Below are positions 34,563 through 43,020 of a stretch of 64,000 bases of DNA, piece by piece (the stretch's first letter is position 1; every line of letters begins with the position of its first letter). This stretch comes from Wocania_A spongiicola (lineage in GTDB: Bacteria; Bacteroidota; Bacteroidia; Flavobacteriales; Flavobacteriaceae), in assembly GCF_023502325.1 (NCBI RefSeq), contig NZ_JAMFLZ010000002.1:62001-126000 (forward strand). The letters run 5' to 3'. Position numbers and translations under genes: made by a program. The notes beneath the pieces were generated by a model. The model made no database searches. It saw nothing but the letters and a program-made list of their open reading frames with translations, and had not been told where the DNA came from.

Positions 34563-34949
34563 CTAGTTTATTGCAAAAGGAGCGCTTAACTTAAATGTAG
34601 GAATGGTAACTTGAAACTTTTTAGTAGTGGTAAAGTTTACCATGCTGTAATGCCCTTGCATTGCACCAAAAGGAGAGGTTAATAAACAACCTGATGTATA
34701 GGTATGCGATTCTCCTGGTTTTAAAACAGGTTTTTCGCCAATAACACCTTCGCCTGTTACAACTTCAACATTATTTAAGGCATCCATAATTTCCCAGTGA
34801 CGCGCATTAAGCTGCACCGAGTCCTTACTTTGATTTTCTATAGTTACCGTATATCCAAAGGCAAACTGTATTTTATAATTTTTATAAAATGAGCCTTCGA
34901 AATTGGTTTCTACCGAAATTTTTATGCCACTTGTAACTTGTTGAACCAT
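34563..34949 (-). CDS. apaG: ApaG family protein
   Basis: 128-residue single-domain ApaG protein, an immunoglobulin/fibronectin-like fold. Family blocks are visible: FAFGYTVTIENQSKDSVQLNARHWEIMDA (29-57) and GEGVIGEKPVLKPGESHTYTSGCLLTSPFGAMQGHYSM (66-103) including the GxGxxG-like GEGVIGEKP. Linked in enterobacteria to Co2+/Mg2+ resistance, but the molecular role is uncertain. Co-directional with the T9SS plug gene upstream. Confidence 0.92.
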   Translation of the reverse strand: MVQQVTSGIKISVETNFEGSFYKNYKIQFAFGYTVTIENQSKDSVQLNARHWEIMDALNNVEVVTGEGVIGEKPVLKPGESHTYTSGCLLTSPFGAMQGHYSMVNFTTTKKFQVTIPTFKLSAPFAIN

Positions 34950-35056
34950 GTTAACTGTTGATATACAATGCGTTTAGTCGGCTAAAATAATGAATATTAC
35001 ATTGAGAATAACAAAAATTAACATCAATGATTGAAAATATTAGTTGAACGGTACAA

Positions 35057-36307
35057 TTAATTGGAGATATTGACCGAACTACCTTCGCCCAAACCTATTA
35101 TTTTGTCGTATCGTGCACCCAAATCTCTGTAATACACTATAACTTTATAATTGTTTTCGGTTTGGTAGTAATTTCCACTAATGGCGCCTTCTTCAATATC
35201 ATCACTATTATTTACAATTACATATTTGTAATTGTAAAAGCCTTGTTTTAGTAATAGAGCGTTTGTAAATACTTGATTGTATTCATCATAAATCATTTTT
35301 GTACTCTCATCTATGGCGTAATTGTTAAAATTACCATATATATAAATAGATTTGTCTTTTAAAGCCTCGTTTGCAATTAACGAGAAATGTACCCAAACAT
35401 AATCTGCTTCAATATTTGGATTGTCGGCATCAATATTTGTTACCAAGTAATTTCCGTTAATATCTGGGTTGTAAGTATATGGTTTACCAGCTCTTTCAGT
35501 ATTTGCGAATAAATAATTATGATATAAATCTTGCAAATCAACTTGCTGCACTCCAATGTTTGCTGCTCTAACATCTTTATTTTCAAAATATAAATATTCA
35601 TTTCCACCCCAAAAACTAGATTCGGTATCATATTTATAAATAAGTTTATTACCTATAGTGTATTGAGGTTTTAAATTAGAAATGGCTGTGTTTAAATTGT
35701 TGTTTTGTATTACTAGTGTTCTTACATTTTGTTTTGGGTTATTTAATTGCATTTCATTTGATGAAATAACAATATCTACACGCTGCTTTTCTTCAATAAA
35801 TTGAACATCTCTGGAGCGTTTTATACTCACACCTACATTGGCTTTGTCTTCGTAAATCATAAATTTTCTTGAGAAAACTAGCTCGTCATCATCATTAAAA
35901 ACACTTAATAAATAATTACCAGACACCTTTAAACGTTTGGTTTGTAAATTAGGAATTGTAAGTTTATAATGAGAGTATATTTGGTAGGTGTTTAATGAGT
36001 TTTCGTAATTTCGAATGCGTTGATTGTCAAAACCATCCATATATTCAGATTTTACTAAAATAGACGGTGTCCAATCAAAATTAAAATGTTCAATTTTATA
36101 ATAAAAGTCTTCTTCATCTCCATTTAATGCATCAAACTCTAATATCACATAGTCTTCAAGTTTTAAAATGGGTAATTGGCTCTCTCTGGTGTCGCCTCTA
36201 AAGGCAATAGTTTTGATATAATCAGGCGGATTAACTTCTGTAACTTGAGAAAAAGTTAATACAGGAATTAATAATAAACAAATTAAATACAAAGACCTAA
36301 ACGTCAT
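35057..36307 (-). CDS. Type IX secretion system plug protein (DUF5103)
   Basis: 416 residues with signal peptide (ends near TFSQ, 21). The N-terminal block IKTIAFRGDTRESQLPILKLEDYVILEFDALNGDEEDFYYKIEHFN and the C-terminal AIYGNFNNYAIDESTKMIYDEYNQVFTNALLLKQGFYNYKYV identify the DUF5103 family, identified as the plug that closes the periplasmic face of the SprA translocon in T9SS structures. Contains four or so immunoglobulin-like beta domains. The E-set domain before the C-terminus resembles a carbohydrate-binding early-set fold. Divergent from nqrA. Confidence 0.85.
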   Translation of the reverse strand: MTFRSLYLICLLLIPVLTFSQVTEVNPPDYIKTIAFRGDTRESQLPILKLEDYVILEFDALNGDEEDFYYKIEHFNFDWTPSILVKSEYMDGFDNQRIRNYENSLNTYQIYSHYKLTIPNLQTKRLKVSGNYLLSVFNDDDELVFSRKFMIYEDKANVGVSIKRSRDVQFIEEKQRVDIVISSNEMQLNNPKQNVRTLVIQNNNLNTAISNLKPQYTIGNKLIYKYDTESSFWGGNEYLYFENKDVRAANIGVQQVDLQDLYHNYLFANTERAGKPYTYNPDINGNYLVTNIDADNPNIEADYVWVHFSLIANEALKDKSIYIYGNFNNYAIDESTKMIYDEYNQVFTNALLLKQGFYNYKYVIVNNSDDIEEGAISGNYYQTENNYKVIVYYRDLGARYDKIIGLGEGSSVNISN

Positions 36308-36399
36308 TATGCAACTAGTTTTTTTGTAAAGATATACAAATTTTATGCCTAATATAAAAATGTTATTTAGAATAAATATAAATAATAAAGATGATTTTT

Positions 36400-36435
36400 T
36401 TTGAATGAATTTTTAGGTATTAATTCGTATTTTTG
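36400..36435 (+). promoter_or_regulatory. nqr operon promoter (TTTG-N24-TATTTTTG)
   Basis: TTTG (36400-36403) and TATTTTTG (36428-36435), spacer 24, slightly longer than usual. Gives a leader of about 30 bases before nqrA. Confidence 0.5.
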
Positions 36436-36472
36436 CACCGATTTTTAGACAACTAATTTCAATAAAATAAAT

Positions 36473-37828
36473 ATGTCAAACGACATTCGTATTAAAAAGG
36501 GTCTGGACATTAAACTCATTGGTGAAGCTGAAAAAACTGCTGAACAAGCTATTGTTAGTAACTACTGCACCATAAGACCAGAAGATTTTCACGGCATTAT
36601 TCCAAAACTTATCGCAAAAGAAGGTACTACAGTTAAAGCTGGAGAGACATTGTTTTTTGATAAGTCTAATGAAGCTGTTAAATTTCCTTCGCCTGTATCT
36701 GGAAAAGTGATAGAGGTAGTTCGTGGACCAAAAAGACGCATTGATGCCATAAAGATTGAGGCAGATAAAGCACAAACTTATCAAGATAATGGGAATTTTA
36801 ATTTAGATTCTGCAACCGCAGATACAGTTAAAGCACATTTATTAGCTTCTGGCTGTTGGCCATTTGTAAAACAACGTCCGTATGATGTTATTGCAAACCC
36901 GGATAAAGCACCAAAATCTATTTTTGTTTCTGCTTATGCTAGTGCACCTTTAGCTGCTGATTTAGATTTTATACTGAAAGGTAAAGAAGCTGAATTACAA
37001 GCCGCAATTACTGCTCTTAGTAAACTTACAGAAGGGAAGGTTCATGTTTCTGTTGGGAAAAACTCTAATTCGCCATTAGCTAATCTTTCTGGAGCTACTA
37101 TTCATAAAGTTTCTGGTCCGCATCCATCTGGTAATGTAGGAACTCAAATTAATAAAATAGACCCTATTAATAAAGGCGAAGTGGTTTGGACAGTTAATGC
37201 TCAAGACTTAGTTATAATAGGTGAGTTGTTATTAACTGGCAAGTTTAACGCAGAACGTGTTGTAGCCTTAGTTGGATCTTCAGTAGAAAAACCAAGGTAT
37301 TTTGTTACAAAAATTGGAAGTGAAGTTGCAACCATGATTTATGATAAAGGCATTTCAAAAGATGCTAATGCTAGAATTATTTCAGGGAATGTACTTTCAG
37401 GAAAACAAGTAAAACCAGATGGTAGTTTAGATTATTATAGCAATGTAATTTCTATAATTCCAGAAGGTGATGACTACGAGCTGTTTGGTTGGAATAAACC
37501 TGTTTTCAATAAAGTATCTACTTCTAGAGCTTTAACATTTTCTTGGTTAACTCCTAAGAAAAAATATGATTTAAATACAAATACAAACGGCGAGCATCGT
37601 GCATTTGTAACTACTGGAACTTACGAAGAAGTTTTTCCTTTAGATATATATCCAATGCAAATTTTAAAGGCTTGTATGTATCAAGATTTGGATGAAATGG
37701 AAGCTTTAGGAATGTATGAAGTTGCACCTGAAGATTTTGCATTAACAGAATTTGTTTGTGTGTCTAAACAACCACACCAAAAAATTATAAGAGCAGGATT
37801 AGACTTAATGCTTAAAGAGATAGGATAA
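36473..37828 (+). CDS. nqrA: Na+-translocating NADH:quinone reductase subunit A
   Basis: 451-residue cytoplasmic-facing subunit of Na+-NQR, the sodium-pumping entry to the respiratory chain. Typical blocks: IRIKKGLDIKLIGEAE at the start, RPEDFHGIIPKLIAKEGTTVKAGETLFFDK (36-66, a lipoyl-like fold), and PVSGKVIEVVRGPKRRIDAIKIE. First gene of nqrABCDEF; its stop overlaps the nqrB ATG by one base. Confidence 0.97.
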   Translation: MSNDIRIKKGLDIKLIGEAEKTAEQAIVSNYCTIRPEDFHGIIPKLIAKEGTTVKAGETLFFDKSNEAVKFPSPVSGKVIEVVRGPKRRIDAIKIEADKAQTYQDNGNFNLDSATADTVKAHLLASGCWPFVKQRPYDVIANPDKAPKSIFVSAYASAPLAADLDFILKGKEAELQAAITALSKLTEGKVHVSVGKNSNSPLANLSGATIHKVSGPHPSGNVGTQINKIDPINKGEVVWTVNAQDLVIIGELLLTGKFNAERVVALVGSSVEKPRYFVTKIGSEVATMIYDKGISKDANARIISGNVLSGKQVKPDGSLDYYSNVISIIPEGDDYELFGWNKPVFNKVSTSRALTFSWLTPKKKYDLNTNTNGEHRAFVTTGTYEEVFPLDIYPMQILKACMYQDLDEMEALGMYEVAPEDFALTEFVCVSKQPHQKIIRAGLDLMLKEIG

Positions 37829-39054
37829 TGGGTTTAAAACAAAATTTACATAAGTTTAAAGAAAAGAATAAACACAAAAAATGGATACCAGCATTTAATG
37901 CTATCCATACGTTTTTATACTTGCCAAATGAGACCACACATAATGGTACTCATATAAAAGTTGCCGATGATTTAAAGCGTACCATGAATACTGTTATTAT
38001 GGCTATGGTACCATGTTTAATTTTCGGGATGTTTAATGCGGGTTACCAACATAATTTAGCTGTTGGAGAAATTCAAGCAGCAGCTAGCGGTTTCTTTAGT
38101 TCAGAATTCTGGACAATGGCCAACTTTATGATTGGATTCTGGAAAATATTACCATTAGTAATCGTGTCTTACGGTGTTGGTTTAGGAATTGAATTTATTT
38201 TCGCCATAATTAAAGGACACGAAGTAGAAGAAGGTTACTTAGTAACAGGAATGTTAGTGCCACTTATTGTACCTGTTGATATTCCACTTTGGATGCTTGC
38301 TGTAGCAGTAATATTTGGTGTTGTTATAGGTAAAGAAGTTTTTGGAGGTACAGGAATGAATATTCTTAATCCAGCATTAACTATTCGCGCATTTTTATTC
38401 TTTGCTTACCCAACTTGGATGAGTGGAGATAAAGTTTGGGTTGAAGGTGCTGTTGAAAGAACAAACGAAATTGCAGCAGGAGCAAATCTAGATGCTATTT
38501 CTGGTGAAACTATATTAGGAAGTCTAGCTCAAAATAAAGGAGCTGGTTATGAAGTAATGGATATGTTTTTAGGTTTCATACCAGGTTCGGTTGGAGAAAC
38601 GTCTGCATTACTAATTTTATTAGGAGGATTATTTTTAATCTTTTCAAAAATTGGAAGCTGGAGAATTATGTTATCCTCTGTATTAGGAGCTTTAGTTATG
38701 GGATTAATATTTAATCAAGTTATAGATTATGGTTGGATAACTGAAAGCAGTAAATTTTACGGATTAATGAGCACAAAATGGTGGCATCATTTATTAATAG
38801 GAGGTTTTGCCTTTGGTACCGTGTTTATGGCTACCGATCCTGTAACTGCATCGCAAACAAATAAAGGAAAATGGATTTATGGATTTTTAATAGGATTTAT
38901 TTCTATTCTAATTCGTGTATTTAATCCAGCATATCCAGAAGGAGTAATGCTAGCTATTCTATTAATGAATGTGTTTGCACCAACAATTGACCACTACGTA
39001 GTACAGGGCAATGTTAAGAAAAGAATGAAACGTTTAAAAGCTAAAGTTGCATAA
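37828..39054 (+). CDS. nqrB: Na+-translocating NADH:quinone reductase subunit B
   Basis: 408-residue integral membrane subunit carrying covalent FMN and riboflavin, with about ten helices. The flavinylation site is T228 in D222-A-I-S-G-E-T-I, a variant of the DxxSGAT pattern that ApbE reads (Glu for Ala). GMNILNPALTIRAFLFFAYPTWMSGD and FAFGTVFMATDPVTASQTNKGKWIYG are conserved NqrB/RnfD blocks. Two bases separate it from nqrC. Confidence 0.97.
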   Translation: MGLKQNLHKFKEKNKHKKWIPAFNAIHTFLYLPNETTHNGTHIKVADDLKRTMNTVIMAMVPCLIFGMFNAGYQHNLAVGEIQAAASGFFSSEFWTMANFMIGFWKILPLVIVSYGVGLGIEFIFAIIKGHEVEEGYLVTGMLVPLIVPVDIPLWMLAVAVIFGVVIGKEVFGGTGMNILNPALTIRAFLFFAYPTWMSGDKVWVEGAVERTNEIAAGANLDAISGETILGSLAQNKGAGYEVMDMFLGFIPGSVGETSALLILLGGLFLIFSKIGSWRIMLSSVLGALVMGLIFNQVIDYGWITESSKFYGLMSTKWWHHLLIGGFAFGTVFMATDPVTASQTNKGKWIYGFLIGFISILIRVFNPAYPEGVMLAILLMNVFAPTIDHYVVQGNVKKRMKRLKAKVA

Positions 39055-39056
39055 CG

Positions 39057-39803
39057 ATGGAAAATAGAACAGATAAAAATTCATATACTATAATATTTGC
39101 CATAGCTATGGTAATAGTGGTTGGTGCTTTATTAGCGTTTATGGCATCGTCATTAAAACCTAGAATTGCAGAAAATGAGCGTTTGGAAAAGCAGCAAAAT
39201 ATTTTGTATGCTATGGGAGTAAATGAAAATGAAGGAAACAGTGCTAATTTTGTATCTACAGAAAAAGCACCTGAGTTATTCTCTCAATATATTAAGAAAC
39301 AATTGGTAATTCAAGACGGGAAAGTATCTGAAGACGACCAAGCGTATTTAATTGATGTAAAAAAGGAACAAGCAAATGCTAAAGCTGGTATAGCAAGACG
39401 TTTGCCTTTATTTATAGGAGAAAAGGATGGTAAAACATTTTATATAGCTCCAATTAGAGGAAAAGGCCTTTGGGATGCTATTTGGGCTTATGTTGCTATG
39501 GATGAAAGTATGGTAGTACAAGGCGCATATTTTGACCATAAAGGAGAGACACCAGGATTAGGCGCAAATATCAAGCAACGCTTTTTTATGGATGATTTTA
39601 TTGGCGAGCATTTAATGAGCAATGGGAGTTTTAAAGGAATTAATGTAGCCAAAGGAAACGCAGATCCAAAAAACGAAAATAAAACTGATAACGAAGTAGA
39701 TGCTATTGCTGGAGCTACCATTACAGGAGATGGAGTTTCTGCCATGATAAGAAGTGATTTGAAGCTTTATGTATCTTATTTTGAAAACTTAAAAAACAAT
39801 TAA
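39057..39803 (+). CDS. nqrC: Na+-translocating NADH:quinone reductase subunit C
   Basis: 248 residues: one N-terminal membrane helix (about 10-30) and a periplasmic FMN-binding domain. The covalent FMN acceptor is T221 in DAIAGATIT, the ApbE motif DxxAGAT. PIRGKGLWDAIWAYVAMD and HKGETPGLGANIKQRFF are family blocks. Passes electrons from NqrD/E iron to NqrB flavin. Confidence 0.96.
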   Translation: MENRTDKNSYTIIFAIAMVIVVGALLAFMASSLKPRIAENERLEKQQNILYAMGVNENEGNSANFVSTEKAPELFSQYIKKQLVIQDGKVSEDDQAYLIDVKKEQANAKAGIARRLPLFIGEKDGKTFYIAPIRGKGLWDAIWAYVAMDESMVVQGAYFDHKGETPGLGANIKQRFFMDDFIGEHLMSNGSFKGINVAKGNADPKNENKTDNEVDAIAGATITGDGVSAMIRSDLKLYVSYFENLKNN

Positions 39804-39806
39804 TTT

Positions 39807-40451
39807 ATGGGCTTACTTTCAAAAAAAGACGGCAAATTAATATTAGACCCATTAGCAGATAACAACCCAATTACTATTCAAGTATTAGGTATTTGTTCAG
39901 CTTTAGCAATTACGGCAGAATTAGAAGCGTCAATTGTAATGTCTATATCTGTATTATTTGTTTTAGGAATAGGAAATGTAGTTATTTCATTAATGAGAAA
40001 TATCATTCCATCAAAAATTAGAATTATCGTTCAACTTATCGTTGTAGCAACACTTGTAATTATTGTGGATTTAGTACTAAAAGCATTTGCTTATGAGTTA
40101 AGTAAAACACTTTCAGTATTTGTTGGATTAATAATTACCAATTGTATAATTATGGGGCGTTTTGAAGCTTTTGCTTTAGGTAATGGCCCATGGAGGTCAT
40201 TTCTGGATGGTATTGGAAATGCTTTAGGATATGCTGTTATACTTATTATCGTTGGATTCTTTAGAGAGTTACTTGGATCTGGAACATTATTAGGAATACC
40301 GGTATTAGGTGATCCAATTGAAAAAACAGGATTATATTCTATTGGTTATGAAAATAACGGATTTATGTTATTATCACCAATGGCATTAATAGTTGTAGGA
40401 ATCATTATTTGGGTTCAACGTAGTAGAAATAAAGCATTAGTAGAAGATTAA
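39807..40451 (+). CDS. nqrD: Na+-translocating NADH:quinone reductase subunit D
   Basis: 214-residue six-helix subunit that forms an inverted-repeat pair with NqrE and helps hold an intramembrane iron centre. Cys in VLGICSALAITAELEAS and in ITNCIIMGRFEAFALGNGPWRSFLDGIGNALGYA are the expected iron-site residues. GFFRELLGSGTLLGIPVL is a family block. Followed by an 83-base gap with repeats before nqrE. Confidence 0.96.
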   Translation: MGLLSKKDGKLILDPLADNNPITIQVLGICSALAITAELEASIVMSISVLFVLGIGNVVISLMRNIIPSKIRIIVQLIVVATLVIIVDLVLKAFAYELSKTLSVFVGLIITNCIIMGRFEAFALGNGPWRSFLDGIGNALGYAVILIIVGFFRELLGSGTLLGIPVLGDPIEKTGLYSIGYENNGFMLLSPMALIVVGIIIWVQRSRNKALVED

Positions 40452-40454
40452 AAT

Positions 40455-40530
40455 AGTCATCAGTAAAAGAGTCCACGGCAGGCATTAAATGCTAATTCTG
40501 AAGACCGCTAACTGAAGACTTAAGACTTAA
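40455..40530. repeat. Degenerate GAAGACT repeats between nqrD and nqrE
   Basis: Contains CTGAAGACCGCTAACTGAAGACTTAAGACTTAAA (about 40498-40531), short near-copies of CTGAAGACT, a kind of simple intergenic repeat also seen in other flavobacteria. It interrupts an otherwise tightly packed operon. Confidence 0.5.
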
Positions 40531-40534
40531 AAAT

Positions 40535-41257
40535 ATGGAACATATAGAATTATTTTTCAAATCAATATTTATAGACAACATGGTGTTTGCTACATTCTTA
40601 GGAATGTGTTCTTACCTTGCTGTTTCTAAAAAAGTAAGCACCGCAGTAGGTCTAGGTGCTGCAGTAATATTTGTATTAGCTATAACGGTGCCTCTTAACT
40701 GGTTGTTAGACCAGTATTTATTACAACCAGGAGCGTTGTCTTGGTTAGGAGAAGAGTATGCAGATTACGATTTAAGTTTCTTATCATTCATCATGTTTAT
40801 TGCAACCATTGCAACGATGGTACAATTGGTAGAAATTGTGGTTGAAAAATTTTCACCATCATTATATAATTCACTAGGGATCTTTTTACCACTTATCGCT
40901 GTAAACTGTGCGATTTTAGGAGGTTCATTATTTATGCAATCTCGTGAAATAGCAACCTTAGGATTAGCCTTAAATTATGGAGTTGGTTCGGGAATAGGAT
41001 GGTTTTTAGCGATATTAGCCATTGCTGCTATTCGTGAGAAAATCAGATATTCAAATGTACCACCAGCATTACGAGGCTTAGGGATTACATTCATCATTAC
41101 TGGATTAATGGCGATTGGGTTTATGAGTTTTGGTGGGATGTTAACTGGAGGAGAAGAAGAAGAAGCTCCGAAAGAAGAAAAGACTGCAAAAGTTGAATCT
41201 AAAGATTCTACAAAAGAAGATAAAGTATTAGCTAACAACATAAAAGTAACTGAGTAA
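40535..41257 (+). CDS. nqrE: Na+-translocating NADH:quinone reductase subunit E, with charged C-terminal tail
   Basis: Residues 1-205 are a normal six-helix NqrE: FATFLGMCSYLAVSKKVSTAVGLGAAV and LPLIAVNCAILGGSLFMQSRE carry the iron-site cysteines. Residues 206-240 form an added Glu/Lys-rich tail (EEEEAPKEEK...) that is not in proteobacterial NqrE of about 198 residues. The tail is soluble and disordered and may bind a partner. Overlap none; one base before nqrF. Confidence 0.95.
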   Translation: MEHIELFFKSIFIDNMVFATFLGMCSYLAVSKKVSTAVGLGAAVIFVLAITVPLNWLLDQYLLQPGALSWLGEEYADYDLSFLSFIMFIATIATMVQLVEIVVEKFSPSLYNSLGIFLPLIAVNCAILGGSLFMQSREIATLGLALNYGVGSGIGWFLAILAIAAIREKIRYSNVPPALRGLGITFIITGLMAIGFMSFGGMLTGGEEEEAPKEEKTAKVESKDSTKEDKVLANNIKVTE

Positions 41258-41258
41258 T

Positions 41259-42572
41259 ATGATTTTGGCAGCAGGAACATTAGGAACAGTAATAGCAACA
41301 GTAACAGCATTTTTAATCATTACGTTGTTGTTGGTAGCATTATTATTATTTGTAAAACAAAAATTATCACCATCTGGTCCAGTAAAGATCACCATCAATG
41401 GCGAAAAAGAAATTGAAGTAGCTTCTGGAGGTACATTGTTATCAACATTGGGTGCGCAAAAAATATTTTTACCATCTGCATGTGGTGGTGGTGGAACATG
41501 TATTCAATGTGAATGTCATGTATTAGAAGGTGGAGGAGAAGCTTTGCCTACAGAAGTGCCACACTTTACGCGTAAAGAATTAAAAGAAGGCGCACGTTTA
41601 TCTTGTCAAGTAAAAGTTAAACAAGATATGAACATTACCATTCCAGAAGAAGTGTTTGGTATTAAAAAATGGGAAGCAACTGTAGTTTCAAACTATAATG
41701 TGGCAACGTTTATTAAGGAGTTTGTTGTTGAAATTCCAGAAGATATGAATTATAAAGCAGGTGGATATATTCAAATTGAAATTCCTAACTGTGAAATAAA
41801 ATATTCAGATATGGATATTTCTGCACATCCAGAAGATCATCCTGGAGAACCTGATAAATTTAAAGCAGATTGGGAGAAATTTGGTTTATGGCCTTTGGTT
41901 ATGAAGAATGACGAGCCTGTTGAACGTGCTTATTCTATGGCTTCATATCCAGCTGAAGGACGAAAAATTATGCTGAATGTTCGTGTTGCAACTCCTCCTT
42001 TTGATCGTGCTAAAGGAGGCTGGATGGATGTAAATCCTGGTGTTGCTTCATCTTATATTTTCAATCAAAAAGTTGGGGACAAAGTAACAATTTCAGGGCC
42101 TTACGGTGAGTTCTTTATCAACGAGTCTGAAAGTGAAATGTTGTATGTAGGTGGTGGTGCTGGTATGGCTCCAATGCGTTCGCATTTATACGAATTATTC
42201 AGAACTTTAAAAACAGGACGTAAAGTAACGTATTGGTATGGAGGACGTTCTAAAGCGGAATTGTTTTACATCCATTATTTTAGAGCATTAGAAAAAGATT
42301 TTCCAAACTTTAAATTCTATTTAGCATTATCAGAACCAATGGAAAGTGATAATTGGAAGGTTAAAACAGATATTAATGATGAGGAAGGAGATGGTTTTGT
42401 TGGATTTATTCACAACTGTGTAATTGATAACTATTTAAGTCATCATGAATCACCAGAAGATATAGAACTGTATTTCTGTGGACCACCATTAATGAACAAA
42501 GCCGTTCAGAAAATGGGAGAAGATTTTGGTATTCCAGATGAGCATATCAGATTTGATGATTTTGGAGGATAG
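41259..42572 (+). CDS. nqrF: Na+-translocating NADH:quinone reductase subunit F
   Basis: 437-residue NADH-oxidising subunit: N-terminal membrane helix (5-28), a plant-type 2Fe-2S ferredoxin domain with cysteines C75, C81, C84 and C116, and a ferredoxin-reductase-like FAD/NAD domain (RAYSMASYPAEGRKI, GGGAGMAPMRSHLYELF, WYGGRSKAELFY, YFCGPPLMNKAV). Transfers electrons from NADH via FAD and iron-sulfur to the membrane subunits. Ends the nqr block; a terminator follows. Confidence 0.97.
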   Translation: MILAAGTLGTVIATVTAFLIITLLLVALLLFVKQKLSPSGPVKITINGEKEIEVASGGTLLSTLGAQKIFLPSACGGGGTCIQCECHVLEGGGEALPTEVPHFTRKELKEGARLSCQVKVKQDMNITIPEEVFGIKKWEATVVSNYNVATFIKEFVVEIPEDMNYKAGGYIQIEIPNCEIKYSDMDISAHPEDHPGEPDKFKADWEKFGLWPLVMKNDEPVERAYSMASYPAEGRKIMLNVRVATPPFDRAKGGWMDVNPGVASSYIFNQKVGDKVTISGPYGEFFINESESEMLYVGGGAGMAPMRSHLYELFRTLKTGRKVTYWYGGRSKAELFYIHYFRALEKDFPNFKFYLALSEPMESDNWKVKTDINDEEGDGFVGFIHNCVIDNYLSHHESPEDIELYFCGPPLMNKAVQKMGEDFGIPDEHIRFDDFGG

Positions 42573-42592
42573 ACTTCAAACTTTATAAAACC

Positions 42593-42623
42593 AAAACCCG
42601 ATACGAAAGTGTTGGGTTTTTTT
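42593..42623 (+). terminator. nqr operon terminator
   Basis: AACCCGATAC (42595-42604), loop GAAA, GTGTTGGGTT (42609-42618), ten pairs with two G-U, then six Ts. Confidence 0.85.
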
Positions 42624-42627
42624 ATAT

Positions 42628-42635
42628 TATTTTTG
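42628..42635 (+). promoter_or_regulatory. -7 box TATTTTTG four bases before an ATG
   Basis: Exact TAnnTTTG box ending four bases before the ATG at 42640, so transcription would begin at or next to the start codon (leaderless). No proper -33 TTG at the usual distance. Confidence 0.45.
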
Positions 42636-42639
42636 CTGT

Positions 42640-43017
42640 ATGAGTAAACCACTTTCAGAACAAGAACTACATAATTTAGCAATGAACCATGTTGGAAAAG
42701 ATTTAGAAGAACGCGGTTTTGAGTTTATTGCTGTAAACAGTAAGTTAAAAAAACATCCACAATTTGTATGTATCGATAAAAATAAGCAGTATTATTTTGT
42801 AATTGTACGGGCAGTTATTTTACCTGACAATCCTAACAATTATGATGTAGTTTGGATGGAGTCATTTAAAAAACATGCCAGAGAAAAAGATGCTAAAGTT
42901 TTATATGCTGGCGTTGGTTTAGGAAATAGTAATGACAAAAAATCTCCAATCTATTTAAATGAAGAATATTTGTTAGAGTATAATGGTATACAAGTTTTAG
43001 AAACTAACTTGAATTAA
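42640..43017 (+). CDS. Conserved small protein of the nqr-apbE locus (125 aa)
   Basis: 125 residues, soluble, no signal peptide. Sequence blocks HVGKDLEERGFEFIAVNSKLKKHPQFVCIDKNKQYYFVIVRAV resemble a restriction-endonuclease-like or nuclease-like alpha/beta core (similar to UPF0102/Mrr-like small domains), but no catalytic triad is evident. Flavobacterial homologues are often labelled subunit F of Na+-NQR because of position; the sequence shows no NqrF domain, so I treat it as of unknown function. Three bases separate it from apbE. Confidence 0.7.
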   Translation: MSKPLSEQELHNLAMNHVGKDLEERGFEFIAVNSKLKKHPQFVCIDKNKQYYFVIVRAVILPDNPNNYDVVWMESFKKHAREKDAKVLYAGVGLGNSNDKKSPIYLNEEYLLEYNGIQVLETNLN

Positions 43018-43020
43018 AAG

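Noticed and set aside
42640..43017. Annotation as NqrF (subunit F)
   Set aside because: A complete nqrF with ferredoxin and reductase domains ends just upstream; this protein has neither.
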